Shown here piece after piece: positions 8,094-20,039 of a stretch of DNA of 64,000 nucleotides. Numbering within the stretch: the first letter of the stretch is position 1; the number at the start of each line of letters is the position of its first letter. Made by a program: the position numbers and the translations under genes. Below the pieces are notes generated by a model. It saw only the letters and a program-made list of their open reading frames with translations, ran no database searches and was not told where the DNA came from. The stretch comes from Lineus longissimus (taxonomy: Eukaryota > Nemertea > Pilidiophora > Heteronemertea > Lineidae): NCBI RefSeq assembly GCF_910592395.1, contig NC_088311.1:15008501-15072500 (forward strand). The letters are read 5' to 3'.

Positions 8094-11000
8094 TGGTAAA
8101 GGCCCGACGGTAAATTTACGTCCGTCCACAATGTTGGGGCAAGAGATGGTTCAATGTAGGAAGATAGAGAAGCTGAAGATATCAAACCTAGATGGATCCA
8201 AAGTCATCAAATTGCCAACCACCTACACGAGACAACGAATACCCGTTGAAAGCATCCAGATCCCCAGGAAAGAGGACCTACTTTCTTGGCCACACTTGTC
8301 CACAGTTGCTGAGAAGCTGCCCGAGAGACGTAAGATGGAAGTCAGTCTCCTCATTGGTGCTAACTGCATACAGGCACTAAAACCGAGGGAGATTATACCA
8401 GGCGAAGAAAGTGATCCTTATGCGATAAGGACAGACCTAGGATGGGGTGTCATTGGCCCAGTAGCAGTTAGAGACGGAGCAGCGGCAAAGTCATGTTGGT
8501 CAACGGTCACCGGCGAAGGAGATTGCTTTGCATTTACCACCAGGTGCAAAGAGATGAAGATAGACCCAGTCCAGGTACACAACATGTTCGAGCGTGGATT
8601 CGAAGACACAGATGCTGATCACGAAAAAATCTCCCTAGCTGATAAGAGTTTTCTGACTCAGGTCCAGAACGGGATACAGCAATTGCCCAATGGTCACTTC
8701 TCAATACCGTTACCTTTCAAGGGAGAGACCAAGCTACCTAACAACAAAGGGATGGCTGAAAAGAGGCTGAATGGACTACGTCACAAGCTGAAGAAGAATG
8801 CTCAGTTTAAGGAGGACTACTATGCCTTCATGAATAACATGCTCGAGAAAGGATATGCAGAGAAGGTCCCAGAGTCAGAGTTGGAAGCAGCACCGGGAAG
8901 AGTGTGGTATGTCCCCCATCATGGCATATATCATCCTAAAAAACCGACCAAGCTCCGAATTGTATTTGATTGTAGCGCAGAATACCAAGGGGAGATACTG
9001 AACAGTCACTTACTACAAGGGCCAGACCTTGTGAATAATCTCACCGGGATTCTGACAAGATTTAGAAAGGAAGATGTCACCTTCACTTGCGACATAAAAT
9101 CGATGTTTTATCAAGTGGAAGTCAGTAGGGAACATCGAGACTTTCTGAGATTTCTCTGGTTTGAAAATGGTGATCTGAACAGTAAGCCAGCCGAATATCG
9201 ATTGTGCCGCCACTTGTTTGGCGCATCATCGTCGCCCGGATGTGCCAACTATGCATTAAAAGAGACTGCAAAAAAGTATGAGGACAAGTACGGGGACCAG
9301 GCGGCCAATTTCATCAGGAAAAACTCCTACATCGACGACACCTTGGGATCAGTCAGAGAACCCAAGGAGGCATCAGCGCTGATCAAAAACGTGATCGGAC
9401 TATGCGAGGGCGGTTTTCCTGTTCATAGCGTCACAACCAACGATCGAGACGTCTTAGTTTCCATACCGGAGGAGATGCGAGCGAGCTGTCTGCATTCACT
9501 CGATATACGCAATGACATTTTGCCTGCCGAGAGGACCCTTGGAGTAAAATGGAGCATGGAGTCGGATACGCTGCAGTTCAAACCCCAGCTTAAGGAAAGG
9601 CCTACTACCCGACGTGGCATCCTGTCGATCGTCAGCTCAATCTTCGACCCACTAGGACTTGTTAGCCCTGCAGTACTGGAAGGGAGGCGTATCGTACAGG
9701 AGATATGTCGCGATGGTAAAGGATGGGATGAACCAGTCAGTGAGGACGTCAGCCGTCAGTGGGAAAAATGGAAAAGCCAGATCGTCGACATTGGTGAACT
9801 GGAGGTCCCTCGATACTACAAACCCAAGGGATTCAGCCCTGAATCCGTAGAGCTTCACCATTTTTCGGACGCCAGCTTCCAAGGTCTAGGCTGCTGTAGC
9901 TATCTGAAACAAACCAATGCAGAAGGAGACGTCGCCACCAGTCTTGTAATGGGCAGATCCAGAGTAACACCGAGCAAGACTGTCACGGTACCCAGGCTAG
10001 AACTTGCTGCTGCTACTAGCGCTACCCAGATGAGCAAGTTCTTGAAGGCAGAGCTTAAATACCCAAATATGGTAGAGCACTTTTGGACCGATAGCAAAGC
10101 AGTGCTTGGATACATTGGTAACGAGTCAAAGCGACTTCACGTCTACGTCTCCAATTGGGTCCAACAGATAAGAGATCGCACATCGCCAGAGCAGTGGCAC
10201 CACGTCCCTACAGCCCAGAATCCAGCAGACATCGCGTCGCGCGGTTCATCAGCCAAGGACCTTGTAAAGGATGAGCTGTGGTGGAATGGGCCAGCATTCC
10301 TACATTCTCAGGCAACGCCGCCGAATCCCACAGAGACATTTGAGGTATCGCCAGGAGACCCACAGTTGAAAAGGACTGTATCCTTGGCGACCAGGACCAC
10401 TCAAGAGGCAACCACTCGTACGCTGAGCCGCTTCGATGCCTTTTCTATGTGGCACTCAGTCAAGAGAGCAGTAGCAGTCTGTCTCAGATTCAAAGACAGA
10501 CTGCGCAATTGCATCACAAAGAAACCCAAGGACCATATTGAGATCGCCGAATGTCTGAAGGAATATCGCCCGGTGGATACAGCAGAAATCGAGACAGCAG
10601 AGAGAGTCATCATCGGATTGCTTCAAGCAGAAGCATTCCCAGGAGAGCTAGCCAAATTGCAAGCCCAGAATTTGGCAAACGATGACAAGCAAAGGGACGC
10701 CAACAGAATACACAAGTCAAGTCAACTTGTTAGCTTGGACCCGTTTCTCCATCAAGACGGCTAAATCAGAGTCGGAGGGAGGATAGGAAGAGCACAAGTA
10801 CCCTCACAGCTGAAAAACCCTTTTATCTTGCCAAAGAAGGGACACGTAGTCCAACTACTGATCCAGCACTATCATCAAAGGACGGGACATTCCGGACGGG
10901 GTATGACGATGGGCGAGCTGAGATCCTCCGGCTATTGGATCTTGGGAGCCCGGTCCAGCGTCATGTATTGCATTAACAGATGCGTCGTCTGCAAGAAACT

Positions 11001-11769
11001 GAGAGGGACTCCCACCAAGCAGAAAATGGGAGAGCTTCCTGAAGACAGAGGTTCAAACTTCCTTGGAACTAACACCGAATTAAAAACAGCACTCAAGGGA
11101 ATGGACAACAACACAATCAGGAGACAACTTTTGAAGGATGGTTGTGATTGGATCGAGTTCAAGATGAATCCCCCCTTAGGTAGCAACATGGGAGGAGTTT
11201 ACGAAAGAATGATTTTATCAGCAAAAAATGCCATCTCAGCTCTGATGATTACCCATGGTACTAGTTTGGATGACGAAACCTTGATCACCGTATTTGCCGA
11301 AGCAGCGAATATTGTGAACAGTCGTCCTCTGACTTGTGTTGATATGAGCACGTCCAAGGAACCTGAGCCATTGTGTCCTAATCAGCTGTTGACAGCCAAG
11401 ACCAGGATCGTCATGCCGCCCCCTGGTCTGTTTCAGAAAACCGATCTGTACTGTCGCAAGAGATGGCGCAGGGTACAGTTCCTAGTCAATGAGTTCTGGG
11501 TCCGCTGGAGACGCGAGTTTCCCCCTACACTACAGGAGAGACGCAAGTGGGAAAAGTCAATGCCCAACTTGGCAGTCGAAGACATCGTTTTGCTGATAGA
11601 CGAAGGAGAGCCGAGATGTAGCTGGCCCCTAGGCCGCATAATCGAAACCTTCCCCGGAGAGGATGGCCTTGTCAGGAAGGTACGAGACAAGGCCAAAGGA
11701 GCTGAGTACCTTCGGCCAGTTCACAAACTGGTACACCTTCTGACACCTGAAAAAAGGGAAAATCCGTAA
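7951..11769 (+). pseudogene. pol: pol of BEL element 1: PR-RT-RNase H-integrase remnant
   Basis: One frame runs 7951-10764. Protease: LLDPQSDT with the catalytic Asp at residue 31. Reverse transcriptase: CDIKSMFYQV (Asp 381) and YIDD (residues 460-463). RNase H: HHFSDAS (Asp 640), PRLELAAA (Glu 684), FWTDSKA (Asp 714), NPADIASRG. A TAA at 10762 stops it, and the same frame continues to 11769 with the integrase zinc-binding region (HYHQRTGHSGRG, CINRCVVCKK). After KMGELPEDR at about 11050 the sequence jumps straight to GSNFLGTNTEL, so roughly 90 residues of the catalytic core, including the first two acidic residues, are missing. The glutamate region (PPLGSNMGGVYERM) and the C-terminal DUF5641-like part (VEDIVLLIDEGE, EDGLVRKV) remain. 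Confidence 0.92.
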
Positions 11770-12917
11770 ATTCGACGCTATTCGTTACGTTACAGGAGAG
11801 ACGCGAAGAATTCCCGATCGAGGAGCCATTTGTGTGGAGTCTAAATAGTGAAATTACAAAGCTTGAGAGCTGGAATTGTGGTCCTGACAAAATAGCATTC
11901 TGGGAGTCTCTAGTGTTAATAGGCTTCTTTTATTTATTTATTTGACTAACTGGAATTCTAGGGTTGATATGGGTACAGTTTGGTTAATGCTACTTGTCAT
12001 GCCTGCTATTCTTACTCTCTGCGTTCTAATAGTGGAAAATAACCCTAGTGTAGTATAGGGTTTCTAGATCTTGAAAATTATGGCTCAAGGGATCTCCTTT
12101 CAGATTCTGTATGGAGGAACATCCTGTTTTAGAGATCTGCCCAGTAAACTTGGCTGTGTGGTTTTCAGAGCTTTCTGTTGTGGGTGTTTTTCGATCAGGT
12201 TGTATAATTTTTGGTCAGACTTACAGTAGTAACTGAAATTTGGATAATTGTCTTGCCTTGGTATAGCTTCTCGGATCCCTGGTACCGGTACAGGTTGTTC
12301 TTTGAGTCTAGCTTTACTATATTTGATAAAATGCAACTTATCGAGATACTCACTTCCGAGAGCTTTGTGTGTTTTTGAGCCTCTGGGCAGTAGTCATTTG
12401 ATATTTGGATAACATACACATATTCTGATTTGGAACATCCATGTATAGAGCAAGCCAGCTACCTGCAACAGCGTGTTGTTGTGGGCATTATTCGTCTGAG
12501 GAAGTTTAAAGACTGACATTCACAGTGTTTATAGAACAAGTTGCCCCACTTCACACAATGGACTCTCAGCTGATGTGAATACAATGAACATTCCTCTCCT
12601 TGGAGCTTTTCCCAAGTTTTTTCGGGACTGGACCGACTCATTTTGAGTGTTTGTGCATTTACCCTTTAGCATTGAGCAATTTTCTTGGTTTTATTTTATG
12701 TCTGATATTGAAGTGAGCAGAATCTATAGAGTTTAGGATGTGCTGAAAACCTAATTGTTATGAGAGAATGACATTTTGGTTTTCCACACCCCCCTGGAAT
12801 ATGTGTGCAGTTCATACCCACATGTCCTGGGGTTGTTTTGCCTTTGTCTCATAGTTTGCTAAGGCACGTTTAGCCTCCAATTATTTGAGTAAATTGTTAG
12901 ACAATTTAGGGGAGCCA
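11770..12917 (+). other. 3' untranslated region of BEL element 1
   Basis: Lies between the pol stop and the 3' LTR. No frame above about 80 codons with recognisable motifs. Ends in the purine-rich TTAGGGGAGCCA just before the LTR, the likely plus-strand primer. Confidence 0.7.
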
Positions 12918-13927
12918 TGTGTCAGCCCTACTACGGGGCCTCCAGTATTTGAATTTGGCGGGGTTTTCCTGCACTCATGACGTAATTTGCGCGTGCGCAG
13001 TAGCTGCGCCTTCCGCCATATTGATTTATTGAAGAACACATTTAATTTCGGGCATCTTTAGTCAAAGTTATCATGGCTTTCTTACAGGAGTTTACTGCCC
13101 GGACTCGGGTAAGTTAAAGAACAATATGTATAGAAATTATGTGTATGATTGGCACTTGTCTTTTGAGACCCGATGAGCCGTAATTTGGCGAAGAAGGGTG
13201 CGATGTTTACATCTATTTTGGAAGTGTTGCATTGTGGTCTGACGTGTATAATCCCTCTGTCACAACAGACACACTTTTGAAAGTTGATTCTTGTGGTATT
13301 TTCGAGCTTTGACACTGTGCCATCAGGCTATGTATAGTCTATATCATCTGAAGTAGCATTTCAATGCTTGTTAGGTTACTTATTATTGTAAGAAGGGTGT
13401 ATTTGGAGAGACAAACTGTGAGGACAATCTTTTTCGTTCAGTTCTGCCGATTGTTAGTAGGTGGCAGCACCGTAGCGGGAATCTCGGTTTCATAAATCCT
13501 TTTTCATTTCTAGTTTTGTCTTCTTGGGGTAGCATTAAGGTGTCCTGGGATTTTGTGGGAAGTCTTTTGGCTATGTTTTTGAGGCCTTTTAAGAGATCAA
13601 TGTTGGGCAAGCTAAAATCTGCTGACAATAGTGTATTTGTATTTCTTTACTATATGATGTCTCAGGTCATGTCTTTAAGGTTGTGACGTCTTCGTCTTAG
13701 GTTGTGCCTGAGACATGTTTTTGAGAATTTAGGTTGTTTGTCCTTGGACTTATTAGTCTTTCTTTTGTGTACTTTCAGTTCAACGTGACATCAGAGACAG
13801 TTCCATATTAAAAGCCACGCCAAAGGATGTTGCATCAAAGGTTGTTATAACAAGAGACGCAATAAAAGAAGATAAAACGGCATATCATCGTTATTGTGTT
13901 TATTTCATCAAATGAAGAGCCGTTACA
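12918..13927 (+). repeat. 3' LTR of BEL element 1
   Basis: 1,010 bp. Differs from the 5' LTR at roughly two dozen positions by eye, with small indels. Retains the ATG (13073), donor (13109), acceptor (13778) and AATAAA (about 13862). The flank after it, CTGCC, matches the 5' flank CTACC at four of five bases. Confidence 0.92.
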
Positions 13928-14427
13928 CTGCCTGCCCACAAAAGGCTTGATTACTACAACAATCTTGATTGGTTGGTTCAGACTCGGAAACATAAGCCTA
14001 ACAATGATTAGCTGTATGATTCGGAACATTCCGCCACAATCCTTCAGAATGCAAACCATCATACTAACAACCTCAAACCTCTGTGCCAAATTTTTGTAGC
14101 TCCTCGTGGATAGATGCGATGTATTTGATTACTGGAGTCAGGTGGACCTGGAATTCGAGTTTGTGTTTATGTTTGGTCTGCTTTCAACTGATGTTGGAAT
14201 TCGCATCATACAACACATGTAATATACGCTTCGTTCCGATGGCTGGTGAGAGCGAATCAGGCACGATTATTGATAGTTTTTTGCCTGCGATTTTCTGTCT
14301 GAATTTTTCGCCTGGTCATATTATAATTGTCGAAGGAGGCAGCGATTTGGAGGCGAATGAGTGTGGCGATATTCGACCAGACAAATTTTCGCCCCATTCG
14401 TGTGCAGACTTTGGACGTGATCCCTTA
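13928..14427. other. Non-coding flank of BEL element 1
   Basis: No gene recognised. 14270-14405 is rich in TTCGCC/GGCGAA words as is 5220-5420, and may be a second copy of that diverged repeat. Confidence 0.35.
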
Positions 14428-14735
14428 TAAGTTGTACCTATGATAAATATTTGGAATTGGTCCAGCCTTTGGTTTGGGATAAATGCCACTTTTTGTGTTT
14501 CGGGTTTTGGCCCCCTGGTGGCCAGTCTGTGAATCAAATCACATGGAAAATTAGTCTCTGAGGTCGTTTGACCTAGGGGTACATATGTACAAGATTTCAA
14601 GTCTGTAACACCAGTGGCGACGAAACAGGCCGCTACTGCCTAGTGACGATGCTGATAGCGAACTTTGACCTCTGCAACCTTAAAAAGTGGGTCAAATCAA
14701 AAACCCAGGTTATATTTCAAGCACCCTTATGAGAT
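14428..14735 (+). repeat. GACCTC-family monomer, diverged
   Basis: One monomer with GGCCCCCTGGTGGCC (14509), GGGGTACATATGTAC and a module TTTGACCTCTGCAACCTTA at about 14662. Ends against an (ACAT)n microsatellite. Confidence 0.7.
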
Positions 14736-14761
14736 ACACACATACATACATACATACATAC
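14731..14761 (+). repeat. (ACAT)n microsatellite
   Basis: ACACACATACATACATACAT-type run of about 30 bp at the junction of two repeats. Confidence 0.85.
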
Positions 14762-15010
14762 CAAATTTATAAAGCGCCCATTTCAAGCTGATGCTCGTTC
14801 ATGGGTGCTTTACATAGTTACATAGGCTTACAGAAGGCACTAGTTGAAAAGATGCGTTTTTAGCATTTTTTTGAAGATGTTTAGTTGGTTCCAGAGCTTG
14901 GCGGTGGAAACACTTAACTGCCCTTCCCCGTACTCGGTCCGTGCCCTTGCGGATCTAGTTTGCACAGTGCTGTCGCATGTAACATGACATTTTAAGCAGA
15001 AATGTGATTT
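14762..15010 (+). repeat. Possible SINE or LINE 3'-tail fragment
   Basis: Begins AAATTTATAAAGCGCCCATT and contains GGGTGCTTTACATAG and AAAAGATGCGTTTTTAGCA, words I associate with dispersed short retroelements in invertebrates. No frame. Identification is from memory of such sequences and is weak. Confidence 0.3.
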
Positions 15011-15039
15011 GGTTATAGCAAAGCGATTATGTAAGCTAT

Positions 15040-17740
15040 GCCTACTTCCTGGACATTTTCCAACTGTTGTGAAAGCATGTCAAGGTGTAGATATGCAGTG
15101 GATTACATCATGTTTCGGTTCCTGGAGTTCAATGGAATGGTATTGGTAAAAACGGCTAAAACGGTTGCAGTGAGCAGCGGTAGAGAGGCAGCATTGCGTG
15201 TGTTCTTCGATGAAGGTTCACAGCGGAGCTACCTTACAGAACATGTTGCTTAACAACTTGGCATAGTATCGGAATAATACTTCGTTCTTGGAATAAATGG
15301 TTTTCACGGAACCTTTTCACGGGAACGTTATGGCAAAGCGACAATTGGTGTGGAAATGTCGCAGGGATTGCGTAAGACACCTGTTCTCATCGTGAAGGAA
15401 ATCATGGCACCCATCAATCAAGTTGGATGGGACAAGTGCTTTTCCTTTATCTATCTAATATATTATAATTATATGATTTGCATTTGGCTGATGACTTTTG
15501 CCATGGAAAGTTCGTTGTTGACATTCTAATAGGCGCTGACTGTGCATGGATGTTTTTAAATGGTGAGCGGTTATGGCCCTGTCGCTCAAATGTCCAGTCT
15601 TGGCGCAGTCTTAGTTGGATCATTGTGTAGGCCTACAGGCAATGAACCTATTGTGTCACTAACTGTTAGTGGGATGTCGTGTTTTTGCCCAACCCACGAA
15701 GTTGAGCAAATCGAGCCAGTGTTCATTGAAGAAAACAAGTCGATGTCAAATCGAGAGTTAGAAAATAGACTGACAAATTTGTTTCGATGTAGTGAAATAG
15801 GCACGACAGATGTTGTCACAAATTAAATTGATTATGAATATTTAAAAGCGGACTATCGTGAGAAAATACAATTCAGAGACAGAAAATACTTTGCGCCATT
15901 GCCGTGGAAAGAAGATAACTATGATCTGCCATCCAACCTAGAGCATTGGAAGTGACGGCTATCACAAGTGACGAAATGTCTTCAGAAGTTGAATTAATGA
16001 ACTCATACTGTGATGTTATGCAAGAACACCTAGAAAAGAGATACATCGAAGCAGATCACCCATGGAGTGAAGAGGACTCACACATTCTTGCGCATTTCTT
16101 TGTCTTAAAAGACTCAGAAACTAATGGCCAATTTACAGTACATTCAACCTCTGTGACCTTGAAAAGTAGGTCAAATCAAAGAAGACCCGGGTGACACATT
16201 GAATGGTTGTTAGAATTAGATGTACCTATGATATAAAATTGGTGCCAATCGGGCAAGTAATTACTAGGAATAATGGCATTTTGAAGAATTTAGGATTTGG
16301 CCCCCTCCCTGGAGGCCAAACAGCAAATCAGATCGCACCAAACTTCAGTACCTGAGATCACCTTAGCAAGGGGTACATGTGTACTTAATTTGTGATCAAT
16401 AGTCATTGCAGTTAAGAAACGTGCTATAGTTACGGCCCGACGGCCAATTTACGCCATTTGACCTCTGTGACCTTGACAAGAACGTCAAATTAAAAACCTG
16501 TGTGACATATACTGTATGGTGGTTAGATGTACCCATGATATCAAATTGGTGGCAATCGGGCAAGAGGTTAAGGTGTAATCACATTTTTAAGGTTTTTGGA
16601 TTTTGCCCCCTGGTGGTCAAGTGGTGAATCATATTGGACCAAACTTCGGTCCCTGAGATCACCTGACGAAGGGGTAAATGTGTACCAAATTTGGGATCAA
16701 TAGTCATTGCAGTTTAGAAACGTGCCATCGTTACATCCTAACGGCCAATTTACACCATTTGACCTCTGTGACCTTGAAAAGTATGTCAAATCAAAAACCC
16801 GTATGCTATGTGATGTATCCTTGCTAGGAGTACCTACCATAAACTTTTTATTGAAAACGGATCATCAATAAGAGACATATCACACTTTTTATGTTTTAAG
16901 TTTTAGCCCCTGGCGGCCAAGTCATGAACCAGACCAGACCGAAATTCAGTGTCAGAGTACCTCTGACCTAGGGGGTCATGTGTACAAAGTTTCAAGTTTA
17001 TAGCACAAGCGGTTAAGAAACGTGTCACACAGGATACGGACGATGATGATGACGACGACGACGGACACAGGGCTATCGTATAGACTCCCCTAACGGTGAG
17101 CCAAAAAGGAACTACAATGTGACACATCTGATAGCATTACAAAGCGCCATGTGCTTTGTGGTGTGTCATCCCTGTTTAATCCATTGGGTCTTGTTCAATT
17201 AGTGATAGTTCAGGCCAGATTATTCAGTCCGCATTTAAGGGAGGCGAAAAACGATTAGGATATTCCATTGCCCTCAACTGAAAGACAACCAGGACATTGT
17301 TCAGGACTTAAACTGTGTAATGAAATTGAGCACCCGCGTCGGTATCAGTTGGACCATGATCGTCCTGTGCAGTTACATTTGTTCTATGATAGCAGCTTAG
17401 TAGCGATGGGAACTGTTTATTATCTACGACAAGGTGATCACGTGGTTTTGATTTAATTCTAAGAGTGAACTCGTTGAAACAAATGTAAAACCGATAGTAA
17501 CCCAACTGGAACTCTCCGCGATAGTGATGTGTGCAAGATATGACTCGGTGCCACTGTAGGAGACAATGCTGGACTCCATCCACGAGGGCCGAGGTTAGAA
17601 ATGTGCTACATTCTTGCGTGACTTGCAGACTAGTGTCTAGTCGGGCTTTTGTGTTGCCCCAGAGCCCTAATCTACCGGACTTCCGTACTGATTTATCAGT
17701 TCCATTTGCCAACGTGGGTATGGATTTCACAGACTATTTA
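15040..17740 (+). pseudogene. Old BEL/Pao pol relic, split by a GACCTC repeat
   Basis: Pieces in pol order on the + strand, in shifting frames: protease-like DUF1758 (FFDEGSQRSYLTEHVA near 15200; DILIGADCAWM near 15525; GPVAQMSSLGAVLVG at 15570), linker (FAPLPWKED near 15890; LMNSYCDVMQEHLEKRYIEA near 16000), then a 1-kb GACCTC insertion, RT/RNase H connection (SLFNPLGLVQ near 17180), RNase H (LHLFYDSSLVAMGTVYYLR near 17380; TQLELSA near 17505) and integrase zinc and core start (LHSCVTCR, GMDFTDYL near 17610-17730). RT palm and most of integrase are gone. Many stops and frameshifts. It is a different BEL lineage from element 1, nearer in style to the minus-strand element at 40-45 kb. Confidence 0.8.
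16123..17107 (+). repeat. GACCTC-family copy inside the old BEL relic
   Basis: Modules at 16146, 16458 and 16759; lacks the 5' leader and ends CTCCCCTAACGGTGAGCCAAAAA-like, a 3' end shared with the copy at 35232-36335 (a second subfamily). BEL coding resumes after it. Confidence 0.8.
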
Positions 17741-17923
17741 CGCCATTTGACCTCTGTAACTCTGGAACCTGAAACCAACTGTGACCTTGAAAGTTATATC
17801 AAATTAAAACGTATATGTGATGTATCCTTGCTAGGAGAGCCAACCATGAACATTTTATTGAAAATGAGTCACTTACAAGGGAGATATCACACTTTTTAGG
17901 TTTCCACTTTTGGCCCCCTGGTG

Positions 17924-18919
17924 TAGGGCTGCTTACCATCTAATAATTTTTCCTGTAATATTGCTGAAATTTTCCTGTATTTTGCCATAAGTTCCCGTAG
18001 TATCATGACATAGTGTAAATTTCAAAACAGGCAGAGACAAGACCACAATTGATTTTTTAAGCCTTTTAGCAGTTAAATTGTCAATGTTTGACCGCGACGC
18101 ATCAAATAATGCGTCAACTAGTGAAACTGAAATTCAGGTATGATATACGGGTTAGTCTTGCGAGTAACTGGTGTGATTTAAATTGGTGATTGACCACGGA
18201 AATTTTTTTATAATCGACAAATTAGACAGACTTTGATATTTCCACTCTTTTCAGCCGACTGGCAGAAAAAACTCAAAACACGCCCCCTATTACCCAATTA
18301 GCAAAATTCGAAATTATTTTTTTCATCAAATAATTTCTTTATATCTGTAGACTTGCCACAACAAATATTTTTTCAGTACCTCTCCAAATATGTACTTGAG
18401 AGTAAAAAACATGCACTCGTCTAATTGATAGGCCTCGACCCTCCAACCTATGAATATTCATTAGTGGTCTTGTCTCGGCACACCAAAGCTGTTGGCCGCC
18501 GCCATTATTCTATGCAGGGTAGTCTCTCACAGCAGCTGTACACATGTGATACAAGTTTCCAGATCCTCAAAATAGGGTGATAACTACGATCGGTGTCGCG
18601 GTGCGCGAGACTAATCAGTAGATTGCGTACTGAATAAAGCAAAACTCTCCTTGGCAACGGGCGTTGGAACTTCTAATATCGGGCCCGCCAGGATCAGATA
18701 TCGGGTTTAAAGGCTAAGAAACTAAATGAAACTAGAAATTTGAATGTTTATTTCAAGAATTAAACCGTATACAAACATTTTACAACGTATTTTTAAGTTG
18801 AAAAAAAACGTATTTTCAGCACTGTTAAGGCCGTACCATAACGGTAAAAACCGTATTCCGTAAAGTCGGGAATTCAGTCGTACCAAAATACGGCCATTCC
18901 ATACAGGTACGCAGCCCTG
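17924..18919 (+). mobile_element. hAT-like non-autonomous element, ~1 kb
   Basis: Ends TAGGGCTGCTTACC and, inverted, CAGGGCTGCGTACC. The host box reads CTGGTG on both sides (17918-17923 and 18920-18925), a direct duplication of at least 6 bp. CAGGGCTG-type termini suggest hAT, though hAT usually makes 8-bp duplications. No transposase frame. It contains the 443-bp MITE. Confidence 0.7.
18034..18476 (+). mobile_element. 443-bp MITE, copy A
   Basis: Inverted termini GAGACAAGACCACAATTGA (left) and the complement of TCATTAGTGGTCTTGTCTC (right). Flanked by GGCA on both sides, a 4-bp target duplication. The second copy at 49194-49636 is the same length. GAG termini and 4-bp duplications recall the Sola3 group, which is inference. 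No coding capacity. Confidence 0.82.
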
Positions 18920-19035
18920 CTGGTGGCCATGTCAAAAATCAGATCGGACTAAAAATCTATGTCACTGTCAGAGGTCACCTGACATCGGGGATCCTGTGTA
19001 CAAAGTTTCAAGTTCATTGCCCTAGAGGTTAAAGG

Positions 19036-19329
19036 GGCACCTGGAGTATAAATAGGGTGGGAGGATGTCTGCCTGTAACCATCATGCGAAGAGCTTCTGA
19101 ACTTTGCACAATGTTTTCAAAAATTTCTTTGGCATAATCTATCAGTTTTGATTGAAATTCGTCATTTGAACCAATCATAGGAAGCCAAAGTATGAAAATC
19201 GTTTTTAGGAAATATCTCTGTAATGAGATTACAGAATGTTTTTATGTGTCACTGGTACAAACTGCAAAGTTTTCAACCTTTGAATCTGATTGGCTATTAG
19301 CTTCATGACACTGCAATGTAAACACTAAG
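19036..19329. other. Unassigned spacer
   Basis: Follows the GACCTC fragment and precedes the LINE. Contains CTCTGTAATGAGATTACAG, a short imperfect palindrome. Nothing coding recognised. Confidence 0.4.
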
Positions 19330-19993
19330 CACATTGTGCGAAAGTTGAACCTGAGAGTTCAACCTGCTATCCAGGCCATCGAATCATGCGTCCGAGAGTT
19401 AAAGCCGTGGCTAATCGCAAATGGTCTATCTCAGAATGACGTCAAGACTGACTTTGCCATTTTCTTTCCTAAACACCTTGAAAGTATTGTTAAAGAGCTG
19501 AACCTTGACATAACAATTGGAAACTGCAGTGTAAAACCATCATCCTGTGTAAAAAACCTAGGTGTTTTTCTGGATTCGGGTCTCACCATGGAAAAGATTG
19601 TAAACAATGTGTCAAGAGTCTGTCACTTTCATATGCGTAATATCAGTCGCATTAAGCCATTCCTCACAGATGCAGCATGCAAGTCTCTTGTCCAGGCTAC
19701 TGTCATCTCCAGACTGGACCTTGCCAACAGCCTCCTGTATGGTATAGCTGACAGTCATTTGAAAAGACTCCAAAAGGTGCAGAACACAGCGGCCCCACTT
19801 GTAACCGGTGCAAAGAAGCGTGATCACATTACACCAGTTCTTCAGGGGTTGCACTGGTTACCTGTCCACTTACGTATTCAGTTCAAGCTGCTGCTTTTAT
19901 CATAAAAGGTTTTAAATGGCTTAGCACCAGGGGAGCATTGCTTTTATGAATAGGGCGCTATAGAAATGTTTTACAATAAATAAATAAATAAAA
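19330..19993 (+). mobile_element. CR1/L2-group LINE, 5'-truncated 3' end
   Basis: ORF2 C-terminal part (19336-19905) followed by a shortened 3' UTR ending GCGCTATAGAAATGTTTTAC and (AAAT)n at about 19976-19993. Such a tail is typical of the CR1/L2 group. A deletion removed sequence between CACCAGGG and AGCATTGC near 19930. It inserted into GACCTC-type repeats, which resume near 20040. Confidence 0.85.
19336..19905 (+). pseudogene. LINE reverse transcriptase C-terminal fragment
   Basis: 189 codons starting in the RT palm/thumb. Recognisable blocks are LKPWLIANGL, VKNLGVFLDSGLTM, VCHFHMRNISRIKPFLT, VQATVISRLDLANSLLYGI, LKRLQKVQNTAA and LHWLPVHLRIQFKLLLL, the conserved C-terminal signature of CR1/L2-type RTs. 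Catalytic motifs lie upstream and are missing, so it is a typical dead-on-arrival copy. The frame itself is intact, implying modest age. Confidence 0.9.
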
Positions 19994-20039
19994 CTTTATT
20001 GCAGGTGCATGACCTAGGAAATTTGAAGAATCTGTGACA

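Larger units (their letters stand above)
5726..13927 (+). mobile_element. BEL/Pao LTR retrotransposon, complete structure, coding region broken
   Basis: An 8.2-kb element bounded by two LTRs starting TGTGTC and ending GTTACA. Flanks CTACC (left) and CTGCC (right) look like a 5-bp target duplication with one mismatch. Order inside: LTR, gag with DUF1759-like part and zinc knuckles, A16-type protease, reverse transcriptase, RNase H, integrase remnant, about 1.1 kb of untranslated DNA, LTR. Gene order and motifs (YIDD, PRLELAAA) are those of BEL/Pao. Two nonsense codons, at least two frameshifts and an integrase deletion show it is dead. A G-rich AGGGGAG tract lies 4 bp before the 3' LTR; no clear primer-binding site follows the 5' LTR. 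Confidence 0.93.
17739..19035 (+). repeat. GACCTC-family fragment, interrupted by two nested MITEs
   Basis: Starts TTTACGCCATTTGACC, directly ending the BEL integrase frame. The GGCCCCCTGGTGG box is split at 17924 and resumes at 18920 with GTGGCCATGTC, showing the insertion of a hAT-like element. Confidence 0.75.
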
